From Chromobotia macracanthus (Eukaryota; Chordata; Actinopteri; Cypriniformes; Botiidae), in assembly GCA_036877525.1 (NCBI GenBank), contig JAZGTH010000075.1:1541501-1605500 (forward strand): a DNA stretch of 64,000 nucleotides, given 5' to 3'. Shown piece by piece: positions 12,612 through 28,000 of this stretch. The notes beneath the pieces were generated by a model, which was given only the letters and a program-made list of their open reading frames with translations, ran no database searches and had not been told where the DNA came from. A program made the translations under genes and the position numbers. Numbering within the stretch: the first letter of the stretch is position 1; each line of letters begins with the position of its first letter.

Positions 12612-12651
12612 GAATGAAGAGCACAACACACACACACACAAGAATGAAGAG

Positions 12652-12687
<36 letters not shown>

Positions 12688-12696
12688 AATGAAGAG

Positions 12697-12732
<36 letters not shown>

Positions 12733-12853
12733 AATGAAGAGCTCACACACACACACACACAAGAATGAAGAGCTCACACACACACACGATGAAGAGCACA
12801 CACACACACACACACACAACACACACACACACACACACACGAGAATGAAGAGC

Positions 12854-12885
<32 letters not shown>

Positions 12886-15800
12886 AATGAAGAGCTCACA
12901 CACATACACACATACACAAGAGAATGAAGAGCTCTTTGGCTATTTAAGGTGCACAAACCTCTTTCTTTTCTCCATTCTGTTCTGAGATGAGAAGATCAAA
13001 TACGGCTCCAAACTCCTCATGGATCTTCTGCATCTCGTTGATGTGACTGGCCACTGTGTTCATGGCCTTCATCGCCACTGCACGACAGCCAGAGGAAAAC
13101 ATCATCAAATACTGAAGAACAACACAGAAGACTGAAACAGCAGTTCACATGGATGGTTTTAAACTTTTAACTACTGTCATGAGCAGCCTGTTGTGATTCT
13201 GCCTTCAGTAACAGATGTTAACATTCACCATTCAGATGGTAGTGTTCCTCACTATCCGGGTCAGTCAGCGAGTGCAGCTCTCTCAGCAGCAGAGGGTATT
13301 TCAACACTCTCTGGATGGGTTTGATCAGGTACGACTCCAGGGTGGATGAATGCTGCTGTTTTGGGTTACGCTCATCCAGAAAGGCTTTGAAAGCTGCTTC
13401 TGACTTTGCTGAAGGGGACAAAATATTGGAAAATATAATATTGGATATTAAAATAAAATATTGGAATGATTATTATTACAGATAACACCAAAAAAGGGAA
13501 AACTGGAAAAGCACTGTTATGTAACGCCAAAGTTACAAATCTGCACAACCAAAGTATTCTCAAAAAAAAAAGTGAGAAGAACCAGAGCAACCTCACAGAT
13601 ACACACACACCCACACATCTCACCCGCTACACAGTTACACCACTGACACCCGCAGATCGGCTCTGAGATCAGAGGTGCAGGTCTGTTCTGCACAGTCCAG
13701 AATTCAGAGGGAGAGCGTTTGTATTTGAGCTGACATTCACACACCTTTGACCAGAACTTTAGGTACTTTGGTGTGACTGGCACAGAAAGCACTGTAGATC
13801 TTGAAGCGATCGGCATAATATAAGAAGGAGCCACCCAGTGAGAAGAGGATCTTCTGAAACATGAAAGAGTTGTGATGATTAAGTTCTGTTGTTAACAGAG
13901 GAACATGAAATAACCACATTCATTTCTCAATAACTTAGTTTCTGAAGAAGATATTAAACATATTCAAAAATATGCCTGAACAATTGATACTATTGTGCTT
14001 TTTAGATGTGAATCCACAATTTAATTTATAAAATATTATAATTTGTTAAATTAGCTAATATAAATAACATGTTAATGTATTTCATAACATTTTCTGTTTG
14101 AATATGATCATCTATTGTTGCTTGAATGAAATGTCAGTCTGACGTGTTATTACATGGCTCCCTGGAATACTTTCTGATAGGTCAGTCGTGACATTGTAAG
14201 GTCTGCCTGGAACTACTAATATTTAATGTATCGTTCTGCTGTCTTTTAATTCATGTCAGCTTTGAATTTGTTACAAATAAGCAACTAAAATATTTTAATA
14301 TTTTTTTCAATATAATTGAATACATCACGTTCAGTTATTTTATATGTGGCATGTAGCCATGTATTAAGTGGGATTAGATTAAATTCAACTTTATTGTCAT
14401 TATTCAGAGTACAAGTACAGAGCTAATGAAATGCTGTTAAAGTACATCCAGCCATTTTTTATAGCACAATCATCCCTTCAGGGTGACAAAAGACCCCTCC
14501 TCTTCACAGTGGGATTTTTTTTGTTGAGATAACCGGCTGGCTTACATTATCCCTTACATAGTGTCCTGATGTAACTCATCACAGTCCCGCACCTTAAACT
14601 CCTCCACCCGCTCCAGTTTCTCCAGGTCAGGCACCAGCCTGGTTCCATCCTCCAGAGTCTTCAGGAACTCCACCTGAAACTCCAGCATCTCGGGCAGGTT
14701 TCCAAACAGCACGTCCAGCTGTCAAGCAGAAAATCACATGATAGCTCTCACTTATTTTTAAATTGTATCTAAATATGATTTAACAAGTCCTCCATATTAA
14801 ATATTAGTAAATATTGCATTAAAAGTTTTTTTAAATGTATATTGTTTATACACACTATAAACTATATATAATTCTGGATAACAGTATCTGAAAAAGCTGC
14901 ACTGCTTAATCTGCTTCTGTTTCTGATGTAGAATATTTCTGCTCACATACAGTATGTAGACCATTAAAGTCACACAGACATGGATTAAAGATTAAGAGCA
15001 TTACAGACATTATGAACCTACATTAGTTCCTTCTCTTCTGTGTCTCCCTCCTACAATCTTCTCTACCTCTCTTTCTCTACCTATAACTCTGCACCTCTTC
15101 CTCCCTGTGTGTGTCTCTGTCCTCCTACACGTCTCTTCATCAGTGTGTGATTATGAGTCTGAGCTGTAGGTCTCACCTCATCCTGAGTGAGGAAGGACTC
15201 CTGCTGCAGAGGGGTTAAATATTGCCCCATCAGATAGTTCAGATCCTGAGAGAGAACAGACAATAAACACCTGCTGCAAAACATCATGCTCTTATTCAGC
15301 CATTTCATCTTGTTTTAAAAGAACAATAAATAAACTGCAATATACTCTGAAAACAAGTGCAACATCTTGTGCAACTATGAGAATCTTAAAACAGAGACAG
15401 ATTAAAATCAACATGAAACAGTGCGTTTTATGATTATTAAATCAGACCAGAAATGTTATTTGTACAGACAGAGAACACTTTGATTTCACATTGGCTTCAA
15501 CAGCATCTCTGATTTAATCCTGCCTGTTTATATTTGTAAAGCTCAGTACAGACATGCAGAGAAGATTTCCATACATCAGTTCTTTAAAATCGTCTCTTTT
15601 CATATGAGGTTTCCAGCTCTCACATGTGCTGTAGTGGTTTATTCAGACTGTCGATTTAGTTCCATAAGCAAACATGATACAAATATTTCCTGTGACAGCC
15701 GGTTAAAGTCTTCCTTCCTGCCTATCACACAGAGAGACAGGAAATACCATCACAGCTCTGCTGTTACACTCAACGTGTCAGATCTCAAACCTCAGCTATA

Positions 15801-16957
15801 CTGTGGATAGTATGCACCCCATACTATTTCTGCAGCTATTGTACACAATCTGAGCATTTTTATTATGCATGAAATATCTAAATAATGTACACCCTAAAAA
15901 ATGGGCAGTATAATGTGACGGATTCTGTATCCCATAATGCAATGTGCTATCTGTCTATTTTAAGACAAATGCAAAAGGATCTAAAACAAACACACACACA
16001 CAAGTACTGACTTTGACATAAGTGCGCTCCGTTTCCACCAATTCCCAGATGACTTTGCGCAGTTTGTCGGCATCTGAAAGCTGGCGGGGAGTGGCGTTGC
16101 TCAGAGGCAGTGAGGAAGACTCCGGTCCGGGTGAGGAAGAGACACCCTCAGATGAAGGATTCATCTCGTGCAGACTGCGACAGAATGCAGCGACCTGCTC
16201 TGTGCTCTACAGAAAGAGAAAGACAGTTATTCATGAGTGAAAGTGGACACCCAGGCTGCAGGCTCCACCCACACTCGCAACACCTGCAGCTGGGTCCAGC
16301 AGTTCAGATGTCAATCAGAATGAAGAACACAGTGATCTGTGAAGATCATTAGCGTTCATTTGCTCTATTTTAAGCCTGTGAAACTGTTCTCTCCTGCTCT
16401 GCATCTTTCTATCATTTGGGCTCTTCAGCTCGGCAGAGTCAGTCCTTTCTTTTCTCTCTGCTCTTCAGTAGTATTTTCTTCTAAAATGGCAACCAAAACA
16501 CAAGCACCTGTCTGTGGATGCGGTTGTTATGGGAACGGCTGTGACAGCACATGGACTGTCATTCTCACAGTAACACTGACAGAAAGTAGCATCCATCATC
16601 TCGCTGTCGGCATCTCGCTGTGCGAACAGTCACTTTCTTTCTCCCTAGTGCTAACTGAAGTCGAAGAGTTTTCTTTAGATATATAACAAATAAATATCAC
16701 AGTATCTGTTAACTGAACAAACATAAACACTGTTTAAATCAATTCTCAAAGTCGGGGGAAAATGAGTTTCACACTGTCTTTAAACAGTCATAAAACACTG
16801 TCAGCTGTCACATACACAGAGAATAAAGGTGAGAGAATTGGTCCAGGTTCTGTTATCATGGAGACGCTGATGGTTAGAGCAACAGCCTGTGCTCTGTTCC
16901 CGTTTCACTGCTTCAGACAGCACAGTCACAGAAGAGTACAGTCTGTCTTAATCTCCC

Positions 16958-16992
<35 letters not shown>

Positions 16993-18764
16993 TCCCTATA
17001 TCACTGTTTCTTCCACATCCACCACCACAGAGTCAGAAAAGATTATTTGAGGAAGAAGAAGATCAAAAGTGACACAAACACACACACAGTATCTGTTCAT
17101 ACAAAACTACTGATATATTAATAGCAGGGCTGCAAAGGAGTTACATTATTAACCTGAGAGAAAACAGACAACGGTAAACAATCACTTTAAAAAGACTGTA
17201 TTAAAAAAATACAAAACTTTAAGCATTCACTCTTTCCTCACGAAGTGAATGAGTCACTGGTTTGACTACATTGTCTGAACAAAGAGAGCAGATTTCCCTG
17301 AAGACAGTCAAGACGTTGCATTTGTGTTTTACTGATATTTGAACACGTTTGAAAGTCTTCGTCTCAGTAACAGGAAGTGACCTCATCAGACTTCAGATGC
17401 TTATTTTAGCCCCTTATGACTCTGTTCTTCTCGGGCTGACACAGTTATTGTGTAGTTAATGTGTGCACGCTGTTTTTTGTGCATTAAGAGAGAACCTCAA
17501 AGGTTCTCTAACTGTCCCCACAAGGACACACAAAAGATGAATTACCCCGTTTCTCTCAGTGTCCTTGAGTCTCAGAGCACCATAACAGCAAAGAGAATAT
17601 AACACCCCACATGTCCAGAACTTAATACAGCAGATTAACTGCTGGGAAAATGCCAGTGTCACTATTCGGAGAGGAAAACATACTTTTTTTATATTAGGGC
17701 TGCTTGTAAAGGTGTCACGACTACTTTAGCTCATGTCAAGGGTTTGTGATTTTGGCGCATAATTCATACCTGCACTTTTTATGCTACAGACGTGAAATTC
17801 CTAAATCTTTCACCTGCTGGTAAGAGGTACAAAAACTTTGGAACTGCATATTAATGTGTTAAAAAAACTGAAGATAAACAGCCATCAGCAACCCCTACAA
17901 CACCTGAGAATCAAGCTGCACACGATCTTAAGAATCTGTGCAGGTATAAATGCACAAATTCAATTTCCCAGCTGCTGCTTATGAGAGTTTAAATGTTAGT
18001 AAAAATGTTCCCTGTTTCCAGGCGAGTTGGAGCGCTGCAGTGACATTATGGAGTGTTTAAGTGAATTTATTTAAACATTGTGAACCAAACCTGAACCAAA
18101 CACCTGCATACATCACACCAAAAACACATTGCAGAAAATCAGATTCCCCAAGTAACTTCCCTCTATGAAATGACAACATCACTGCAACGAGGAAACAGAC
18201 ACACAAAATAATCTATCTGGTCCAACTGGTTTATAGAAAAGTAACCAGATTTACAACACAAAATAGCATGTAATTACACATCTTATTGTGGTGGTACCAC
18301 AGTACAGTCACAGGTATCAACTAGTAAGAACACGTGACCTTTACATCTGATTATTTCCCTAGTAATACACAGTAACTCTCAAAGAACACAAGTGCAGTAC
18401 TATGTTTATATTTGTAAGTATTATGAAAAACTATCATCAGGGAGCAAACTAACAGCAGCCCTTGTCTGAAATGATGAACATTAACAACTGAAGTGACCCA
18501 AAAACCATCAGAACAGAAGCAGAGCAGCTCTCACCAGGTGCAGGAGATCGTAGATGGAGTCAGAGGAGCGTTTACTATGTCTGTTACGCTTCAGCACAGA
18601 CATGACTGACTACAGATCAGTAGAAACAGCCCGAAAGAGACAAACTGATGCTCAACTGCATCCGTCACTGACGCTGGATCAGTTACAAGAAATGTCTCAG
18701 AAATCACAGATTTACCAGTGCAGCGCGCCACAACATCCCTCCACTTGTGACAGACAGAGCAAAT

Positions 18765-18798
<34 letters not shown>

Positions 18799-18994
18799 AC
18801 AGTAGTTATCTTATTTCCTTTCTCTCTCCTTCGCCCACCTTCTCTCGGTTGTTCTAATGCTTTCTGTTCACCCTCCCTTTCTGCTGTGAAACCATCTCTC
18901 TCTCTTTTTGGCATGAAACTGGAGAGAGAGAAAAGAGGAAAACAGAAAGAAATAAAGGGTGAGAGAGAAGGATATGACATAAGTTGCTGAGGTG

Positions 18995-19036
<42 letters not shown>

Positions 19037-22000
19037 GAGGGGGGAGGACACATAACTGTGTACAACATAATTGTGAGAAACAGACCACCACAGAACTGTT
19101 CAGATCAACAGAAACCCACCCTCACAACCTCACAGAGGGTGATGTACATTACATTTATAATACAGTGAGTGTCTCACTCATGCTGACTGATCATCTAAAG
19201 AGCCATGAGGAACCAGAGGGTGAAGATAAACAGAATACAGGACAGACACCAGTCTTAGCCTGCCATAACAATCTCCTGTGAGCTTCTGCTCCTATCCAAA
19301 GGCCTGCTGACTCTCCACTGAGCCCACAGTTCATCAGTCTGCCTGATTAAACTAGAAATGTCCTTCCATTTAAAAACAGAACAGGCGACAGATGAAGTAT
19401 TTCTGCAGTGAGTTTGAAGGTCCTGCAGACTTGCACTCAGAGAAAACGTTGCAGTGTTACTGAACTGCTCTAGATCTGGGTGCAGATACAACCTCCTAAA
19501 ACTGAGACAGTAATTAGGTAAGCAGGACTTTTCACCTTTCCATAGTCGTCAGACTCAGCGAAGAGCTCAGTGTCTAAACTATCTCCAGATGTCTCCACGA
19601 TCAGACCCACACCATCATCCAGAATCTCTTCTGTGGAAAGAAACATCAGCAATGAAACAAGAATGTCAGAATCCATCACACACCCCACAGATCTTCAGCA
19701 ACTGCACTCAACCTTGATGCCCAATCAAATAACAACTGGGCAAAAATAGTTTGATACTCATTTAGCAGATGTTTTTTAGACGTTTTATCTCTTAAGCAAC
19801 ATATTGTATGAGTAAGACCTGTGTAATCGAAATTAAAGCAATTTCTGAAAACCTACACACTAAATAACATACACACTATAAAACACAGGTAATGGCTACA
19901 CCCCCTATTTCTGATTGGCTATGAGAATGTTATGATGTTATGGTTATCAATCTAATACTGTTTTTTTCCCAATTTACACACCCAGGACTATGTTCACACA
20001 ATACTTTTAACACACACAGAACAGATATCCACCAAATATTCACAAAATTGTTTGTCTGGGTGTTGATTTCAAACACAAAAGATCATGACTGCAGCAGATC
20101 TCTGAGCTCACCCTGACTCTGAGAGAAGATGTCCGTGTAGAGGTTGTCCACAGCATCCGAGCGTCTCGGGGGCAGGAAGCAGAGCTGTCGGCGGTCAACA
20201 GGGGGCAGCGTGTTGACAGTGAGGGAGAGAGAGACCTGAGCGAACGCCAGCTTCATGTCGCTGAAGGTCAGAGTGTGAGCATCCTTCCCGTTCAGCTGCA
20301 GGATCTCATCTCCTGCGTTCAGACCTGCCACCATTCAATGCATATGGTAACACGTCATGAATAATTAAATGGAGTAATAGTGAATCGCATACAGTAATGC
20401 GTATGTAATCACTGCATTAACTGTATTCCCGTATTGAGTAAAACGGGTCTAAAAAAAAGAGTTAAAAGAATCTTCTGCAGTGATTCTGCAGTTAGCAAAG
20501 ATGCTGCAGGCCAGCTAACTGTGGTGCTGATGCAGAAGATTTGATTTCTCTCTCTATGGCATAATTTCATTCATTCTTTCCATGATCTCTAATTAAAACA
20601 GCAAAATCTCTAGAAAATTCTGTTGTGGTTACACTGGTGATGAGTACACTGGCTTCATCCTCCTTCCCTGTTCTCACTTATATGACAGACAGCAGCTAAA
20701 CAATCAGATGTGCTATAACAAAAGATTGTCTCTAGCATTTTCCATTTCACATATTTCAGCATAAAAATATGCATTAATCTGCCGTGACTGTAATTTAAGG
20801 GGACAGCAGAGGGCAGACAGCCTCAGTCTTTATTTACTATCCTTCCATCTTTCTCCTTACAATGAACGTGAATATAGACTGAAGCTGTCAGTCACTAACA
20901 TTCTTAGTCTTTTCTTTTTCAGAAGAGCTGGCACATGAGTGATGTGTGCCTTTAACATTCACATCCACTTCCTGTATGACATTCAAGTAAATCCATCTAT
21001 AAAGGTTTCTCTGGTTCCGTTTCTTTTCTCATTTGTCAGAATTTAGGAGGGATGAAACTCTCGGAGCTGACAGTATGTTACATAACATGAGCAGAACAGC
21101 ACAGATATAACAGCGTTTATCACAAACATTCACACAGAGACTGAAAGAGAGAAGAAAGAGAGGGAAAAAAAATAGTGAGAAAGAGTGAATACATGAGGGG
21201 AAATAGCTAATGAACCTTTGGCAAATGCTAATCCGCCAGCTCTGACATCAGTGATGTACAGCTGCTGTATGTGGTCCTCTTCAACCACAGAGATGGAGAA
21301 ACCTGAGAGAGAGAGAGTGTGCGTGTGTGTGATTATAATCACTTATCAACCCATTGTAGCTTAACAGTTACCATCATATTTGGATATTTGTATAATAAAC
21401 ACAGTGTTTTTAGTAAGTTTTCGTTCCTCCACCATTCAGTGTAAAACAGACGTGATTTAATCATCGCACTAGATTTCTGTCTCTCACCATATCCAATCAT
21501 ACACGACTCGTCACGATCAAACCGGATCACTTTCCTGATCTTACAGCACAGCTCGATCTCCTTATACAGCTGTGAGAAGAGCAGGAAAGATTATTCATTA
21601 CTATTACTCTAAAACAACTGAACAGATCAAATTCAGAGAGCAAGTATAAACACCAGAGACCTGTTCACTCATGAACACACACACACACAGGCACACATGA
21701 TGGTATGAAGGGGTGAGAGTGACAGAAAACAGGTGGTGTTATTGACAGACAGCTTCTTTTTCCTGTTTGATCCAGTGGATGTGACCGGAGCACTTTCAGA
21801 ACGTGACATATGAGACTCTAACAGAAGCTTGACTTTCTCGATTCAAATCCACATCTTGCACTTGAGCATCAGGCTTCAATATGTCCAGCACATCCAAACG
21901 ATGTGGTGATTTTTAAAGCAGTTCACCCTGAAATCTCATCTCATTCTCACTTCATTCTCACAAACCTGCCGTGTAAGTACGTCACACCAGATATGATATC

Positions 22001-25000
22001 TCATAAAAGTGAGACAGTAGATAATGGCAGGTGTTTTAATCATTCTTGGAGGGTTCATTGTTCCCTCCATAGTGCCTGAATATACCACACCTGTTACTGT
22101 TGAGACAGATGAAGAGACAGAGAGAAACGAGTGAAGACTGAACCAGCGGGTGGGAGAGAAAACTCCAGATCATAACTACCAGATCATAAACATCCTCCTC
22201 TGGTTTGGGGATGTAGAATTGCACTTGGTTGTCAATGGGGCACTTAAGCCGCACATAGTGTTTGGTTGGGTCCAGCTGGTGAGCCTGGAGAGATGAAAGG
22301 AGACACACACTTCAGGAATAAACAGCACTGACAAGCCTTGTTATTATGCTGTTTCTTCAATACTGGGGGCTATATGGACAGAAATGACATGCTCAAATGC
22401 AACAGTCCCAAATGCTGTTATCAGACAGACTGCAGCACTCTGTCATGCAGCTGTGCAGCGAGAAGAGAGCAGATAAAATGCAGCACTTGGGTCACATGCT
22501 TGAGTCCTGAGGTGAGCTTTACAACAGCTGTGACCTGAAAACTGATATGAATCCCCCGAAGACCCTCTGAAGTCCATCAAAACAACATCAAAAGAGTTGA
22601 ATGCATTACAGATACAGCATATGTGCAGTACAAAGGAAAATATTTACACTAACACTAATAATTAATATTTAATCTGCAGGTTTCCTGTTGTTACCTTGCA
22701 GATGGTCTCCAGCATGTCCAGGGCCGACTCTCCAGGCTGGATGATGGCTAACACAGCTTGGTTGTTTGGCAGGCACACCCATGATGGAGTGAGATGGTCT
22801 TTGGACCAGAGGTCTTGCTCTGTGTTGGGTCCTGGCAGACTCGTGACTGGAGTCTTGATTTCTTTCTATAATGCAAGAAATTACCCACGAAGAAGCCACA
22901 GCTGTGATGGAGATCTTTTACAAATTAATCAGTTAAAGTGATGATAACCTTCATCCCTTCTTTTCTAAGAAGTCATCATCACTTACACATCTTTGTAGAT
23001 GCTGACTGTGCACAGCAATTAATTACTTAATTTGTCAAAATGGAAAGCAAACAGCTGTACTGGAAACTGTATCCCACAATGCAATGTGCTTAACTTATAA
23101 TTTTCAATTTTAATTTCAAATTTATTTGTCAATTAATTACAGTCAAACTGCCAAGATGAGTTTCTTTAGTTAAAATGAAAATGAAAAGCAATTATTACTT
23201 TAGAGAATGTAACTGGACATCACTTGCTAAATAAACACTAAATGCTTGTCGCTCCAGCATCTCTGTTTTCCTGGTTGCATTACAACTGTCCCACAGCAGT
23301 GATGAACATGTGTCCATTCCTCTCCCAACCACACCAGAACCTCAGCCCAGAGCGTCTCTATAATCAGACAGACAGATACTCACTGTTGATTCTCTGCTGG
23401 ATTCCTCAAACTGACCTTCTAGAGGGCTTCTCACAGAGTCTTCACCTCCTGCAAAAACCTTTTAAAACAAATCTACATTTCAAAGCAAACCCAACAATCT
23501 AACGTAGTGCTTTAAAATATCCCGTCACTTCTAAACAAAAAGGACATTTAATCTGACATACCAACATCTGTTAAATACCAAAAACTTTGTTACAAACCTG
23601 CTAAAGGAGCCACGGGTGTGTGTGTGCTTATACCTGTTTAATGCATTTAATGTGATCATGAATCAAGCGTGTGTTTGACCTGGTTAATAGTGGGGTGAGC
23701 TTTGCTTTTTCTCTTTGAGTGGGTGTCCAGACCCCACAGTGAAGAGAAGCGACTTCTGCGTTTGCTGGTGGAACGTGACATCGCCTGCGTGCGTCGTCTC
23801 ACGGCGGTCTCAGTGCGAGCCACCACCTACAAACACACAGAGCAAATGACCAGAAACAGCAAAACTACCAGCTTAACCAGTAAATTTTTACAGTTTAACA
23901 TAATCAATCTAAACATCCTTAAATTATACAGTTGTAAAAAAAGACACAATTACCTGACTAAAAAACAGTAAAAAATAATAACTTACAGACTATAGACAAA
24001 TGCTACAGCACGAGTTACACACTACAGTTTAATACTGAGAGTTAGTGGTTAGTTTAGATCACGAACCTTGAATTAAAAATAATAATGATACATGCGTAAT
24101 ATGCATATGCTAAAACTAATATGCATATTTATTTATAAACATGCCAACAAACACACAACAATAACTGGTTTCCTGTGGCCACTTGTGTCTGCACAAAGTG
24201 AAGTTTTTGGCTCTTTTCTGTGTCATTCAAAAATTCGACACATTTGTTGTGTTGAACGTGCCGTGGCATTTCTGGGTCACCTGATGGAGAAGAGCACTCC
24301 AAAACTGCTCTGCTCTGAAGAGAGCTGTTATTTCTAAAGCACAGCACACGGGGCCAGACGCACTTCATTTGGAACCAACACTTATCCTCTCTCAAACTCT
24401 CTCTCTCTACCTCCTCTATCCAAAAATTCATCCAAGCAGCAAAGACAAAAATAAAATCTCACTGTATCCCAGCATTGTCCAGCTCCTACACAAAACAGCA
24501 GAGCTGGAGGAGAATCTGAGGCAATTGATCAGCCGTAACTGTGGCTTATAACCAGGAGAAAAATGCTGGTCAAACTGTATCTTCCTGCCATCATCTATTA
24601 CCACATACACACAACACTAGTGGGTAGGAAGAAACCAATTAACACTGAAGCATTCTGGGTAAAAATAGATTACTATTTATACTGATACTCTTTACAGAGT
24701 GATGTAATCTCAAGCTACTTGCAACTTAAACCAATGGACAACTGAGGAAAAATTACCAGAGCATGGAAAGATGAGACAGAGAAGATGCCCAGACGTCCCA
24801 TGGCCAGTTTGGTGGGACGAGAGGCAAAAGCCAGCAAGCGCTTGGGGTTGGGAAGCTCGCCGCCCTGCAGGCTGGACAGGTAACAGCGGAAACGGAAAAG
24901 ATCCATGTGGAACTGTTCTAAATTCTGCTCCCACAGGAAAATCTGAGGAAGAGAAATAAAGTAGTTTTTAAAAGGTTTACAGCAGGTTAGAAGCATTTCA

Positions 25001-28000
25001 GAGTTATAAATCTTTAATTGTCCATCACACATTGGGGAAATAAATTAGAAAAACAATTTTACATTTATTCTTTGATGAAACCACTACAGTAGACGTCTGC
25101 AAAGTTTTATGGAAAATCTAAAGCTATTTCTGGTTATTTTAGGTCTGGTTTGATGTGCTCTTCTAATAAAATGGTGTTTTGGGGGCAATGGAGTGGGTTT
25201 ATTCCCTGCGGCGGCCCCTCCCAGCCACTCCGAGATGTTTGTTTGTTTGTTTTTTAGGCATGCGTGTTGTGCGTGTTGTGTAAACATCCATTGAGTGACA
25301 ACATCAGAATTATAGTGATGAAAGTCTGTGCTGAGAATAAACAGATCAGAGCAAGACATGATCTACCGCTCACAGAGACAAATGACGTTACTGTAATGCT
25401 TTATGATATTGATACAATAATTATGAGAATGAAAACAGGGCGGGAGGTTTCTGCCTTAGTGATGTCATAACCACAGGAATCATTTTTATCTTCTCCATGT
25501 TACGTTTTGATCAAACTCAGATGCAAGCACATGGAAAATAATTAATGTGCCACCCACACCATTGTGTTCTTATGTGTTCTGACACTGTATTAAACCAGAT
25601 ATTAAATTCTAAATCTGTTGGTGTTCTGAAGAACCCTTTAAGTTTAGAACAACATTAAAATGTTGAGTAAATTATGACAGAAGTTTCATTTCGGAGTGAA
25701 CTTTAAAGGTGTACGGTTTTCTGATTAGCTGCGATTTACTACAGATGTAAGGACAAGCTGGGAAACAACCAATCACAGATCAGTGACCTGCTCCAGGATG
25801 GTTTTCCTTTTCTTGGTGTCGGTTACAGCTGACAGCTGCATGTCTCCCATCTTCTTCATCTTCTCATCCATGTCGATCTTCTGCTCCAGCTTACGGATCT
25901 CTGCTCGCAGGAGACGCAACGTGTCTTCGCGGTGATGTTGCCGAGCGACGGCTGCGGCGCAGGCCGAGTGGATCGCCGTGATCCAGTTTTCCAGCTCAGT
26001 CTGACTGCACGTCTGTGCAAAAAGGTCAAGGGTCAAATATTAGAGATAATGGTTGTAAAGACAGCCTATGTCACCTGTGTGTGGAATAGCATACTATCAA
26101 ATTACTTTTACTCTTAATAACTCAGCAGTACATAGTATGTATACTGTGCACTAAAGTGAGCAGTGCACAAGGGCATACTGTGTGAGATACTGTATCCCAC
26201 AATGCAATGCATTGCACTTCACCTTACATTTCTGAAAGAACCCATAAAATTTTCGAAACCTTGTATTTTCTTTTTTATTAATTTGTATTAAATTTTTTTT
26301 AAATACGAATTCGTGCAGAGTTTGTCTGTTGTTGTCAGATACTGTTTTAAAAGAAGCATCAGAATTCCTATTGAGGTTCACAGAGCTGCAGAGTTTATCT
26401 CCAACACTAATCAATCACACCTTAAGCAGCTGACCAAGATCTTGGGGACTGACAGAAACATCCAGGCAGGTGTGATAGAGTAGTTTGCAGCTAAACCGTG
26501 CAGGTCTGTGGACTTCCAGGAACATGGAGACGCCTGGTGTGCGTACAGAATGATCAGCAATATTTAAATCAATGTCAGTATATAAAAGGGGTCAGATTCA
26601 GTTTGCGTGGGACATACAGTTACCTGAAAGAACAAGGAATCCCCGAGTGAGTTACTCAGACAGAAGACAAAATCTTTTTTTGGGTGTTCCGGGACGGCCT
26701 GCACAATGCTGTCTTCAGCCCACACTGCATGTTTCGGTATGCTGTTGTGATCGATGCCCGACCGCCTGTCTGTCTCATAGAAAAACAGAGTGCATCCTGG
26801 GAGGACAAATTAGGACACTCAGTCAAGCGCCAGAAATTTAAAGTTGTTCATGGCTAGTTAAATTAACACAACAGCCTGTAGCCCAGTTACTGTTTCCAGG
26901 ACAACAGAGGAGCAGCAAGTTAGTGTTTTTATGGGTTTATTGATTAAACTCTGCCCCCCGGTGTTGTCAATAAGAAGTGAACACACACCAACACACACCA
27001 TTTGGCTTGTTTTTGTTTTTTAAATGAACTGTCATGTTTTTTTTATTTTTGACCACACTGCTGGTAAAGATACAGAGATGTATAACATGTCAACAGTCTT
27101 ACATTGCAGGCGTCCAGTTACAGAGAACATTTAAATATTGTGTGAAATAAAAGACTCGAGTTTTAAATGTCTCTACAGAGATGTACAAGACAGCCCACTG
27201 TTGCTGTTCTCATAAGAAGACTGAGAGAGAATCACAACAGTGTGAGTCAAAACATTTAATAAAGAACGACAGGAACTGAATGTTGGGCGTTTCAGTTCTA
27301 CAGAAATCTGCAGTGCTTTTCTGGGCCTGCAGGAAACAGCACAAACATAATCTTTCTTTTTAAAAGGATTCAAAAGAAGGTGTGAAACCTGTTAACAGTG
27401 TCATGGAACTTCTTCAGAAGCACCACACACACACACGTACACACACACACGTACACACACACACGTACACACACACACGTACACACACACACACACACAC
27501 CTTTGAGAGACACCCAGTAGCTCTTCCACTTGCGGCGAGGGGCGAGTTCCACCTTCTTATTTTTTTTATGCACCAGGAAGTTTTTGACGGCGAGGCGTCC
27601 GGCTTTGCGTACAATGCCCTGTGCAGCCACATTCAGCAGAGGGTCTGTGTGATAGGCCAAGCTCAGAGTCACATGACTCTGCTCATCGCTGAAGGCAGAG
27701 CTTCTCTCCTCCAGCACCTCCACCCGGCTCACGTTCTGCTCCAGCTCTTGACGAAAGTTCTCATAGACACCCTGATGAGACACGGTGAATACATAAGTCT
27801 AGAAAACCGTTTATTTGTGACCTCTAAGTTTATAAAAGTGTAAAATAAATGTGCTCATGTTTGTTATTAAAATCAAAACAAAATCAAAATTGTCCCCATT
27901 TACTATTTTCTCCTAGAACAGACGTTTGCACTGATATGCTTGTTGACATGATGATCAGCTACACAGCACAGTGAGAAATAAATCACATCGCCCACCAGTG

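Noticed and set aside
12397..12985. Open frames up to 140 codons on both strands
   Set aside because: Read-through of the CA/GAATGAAGAGCT repeat with no composition or domain of a protein.
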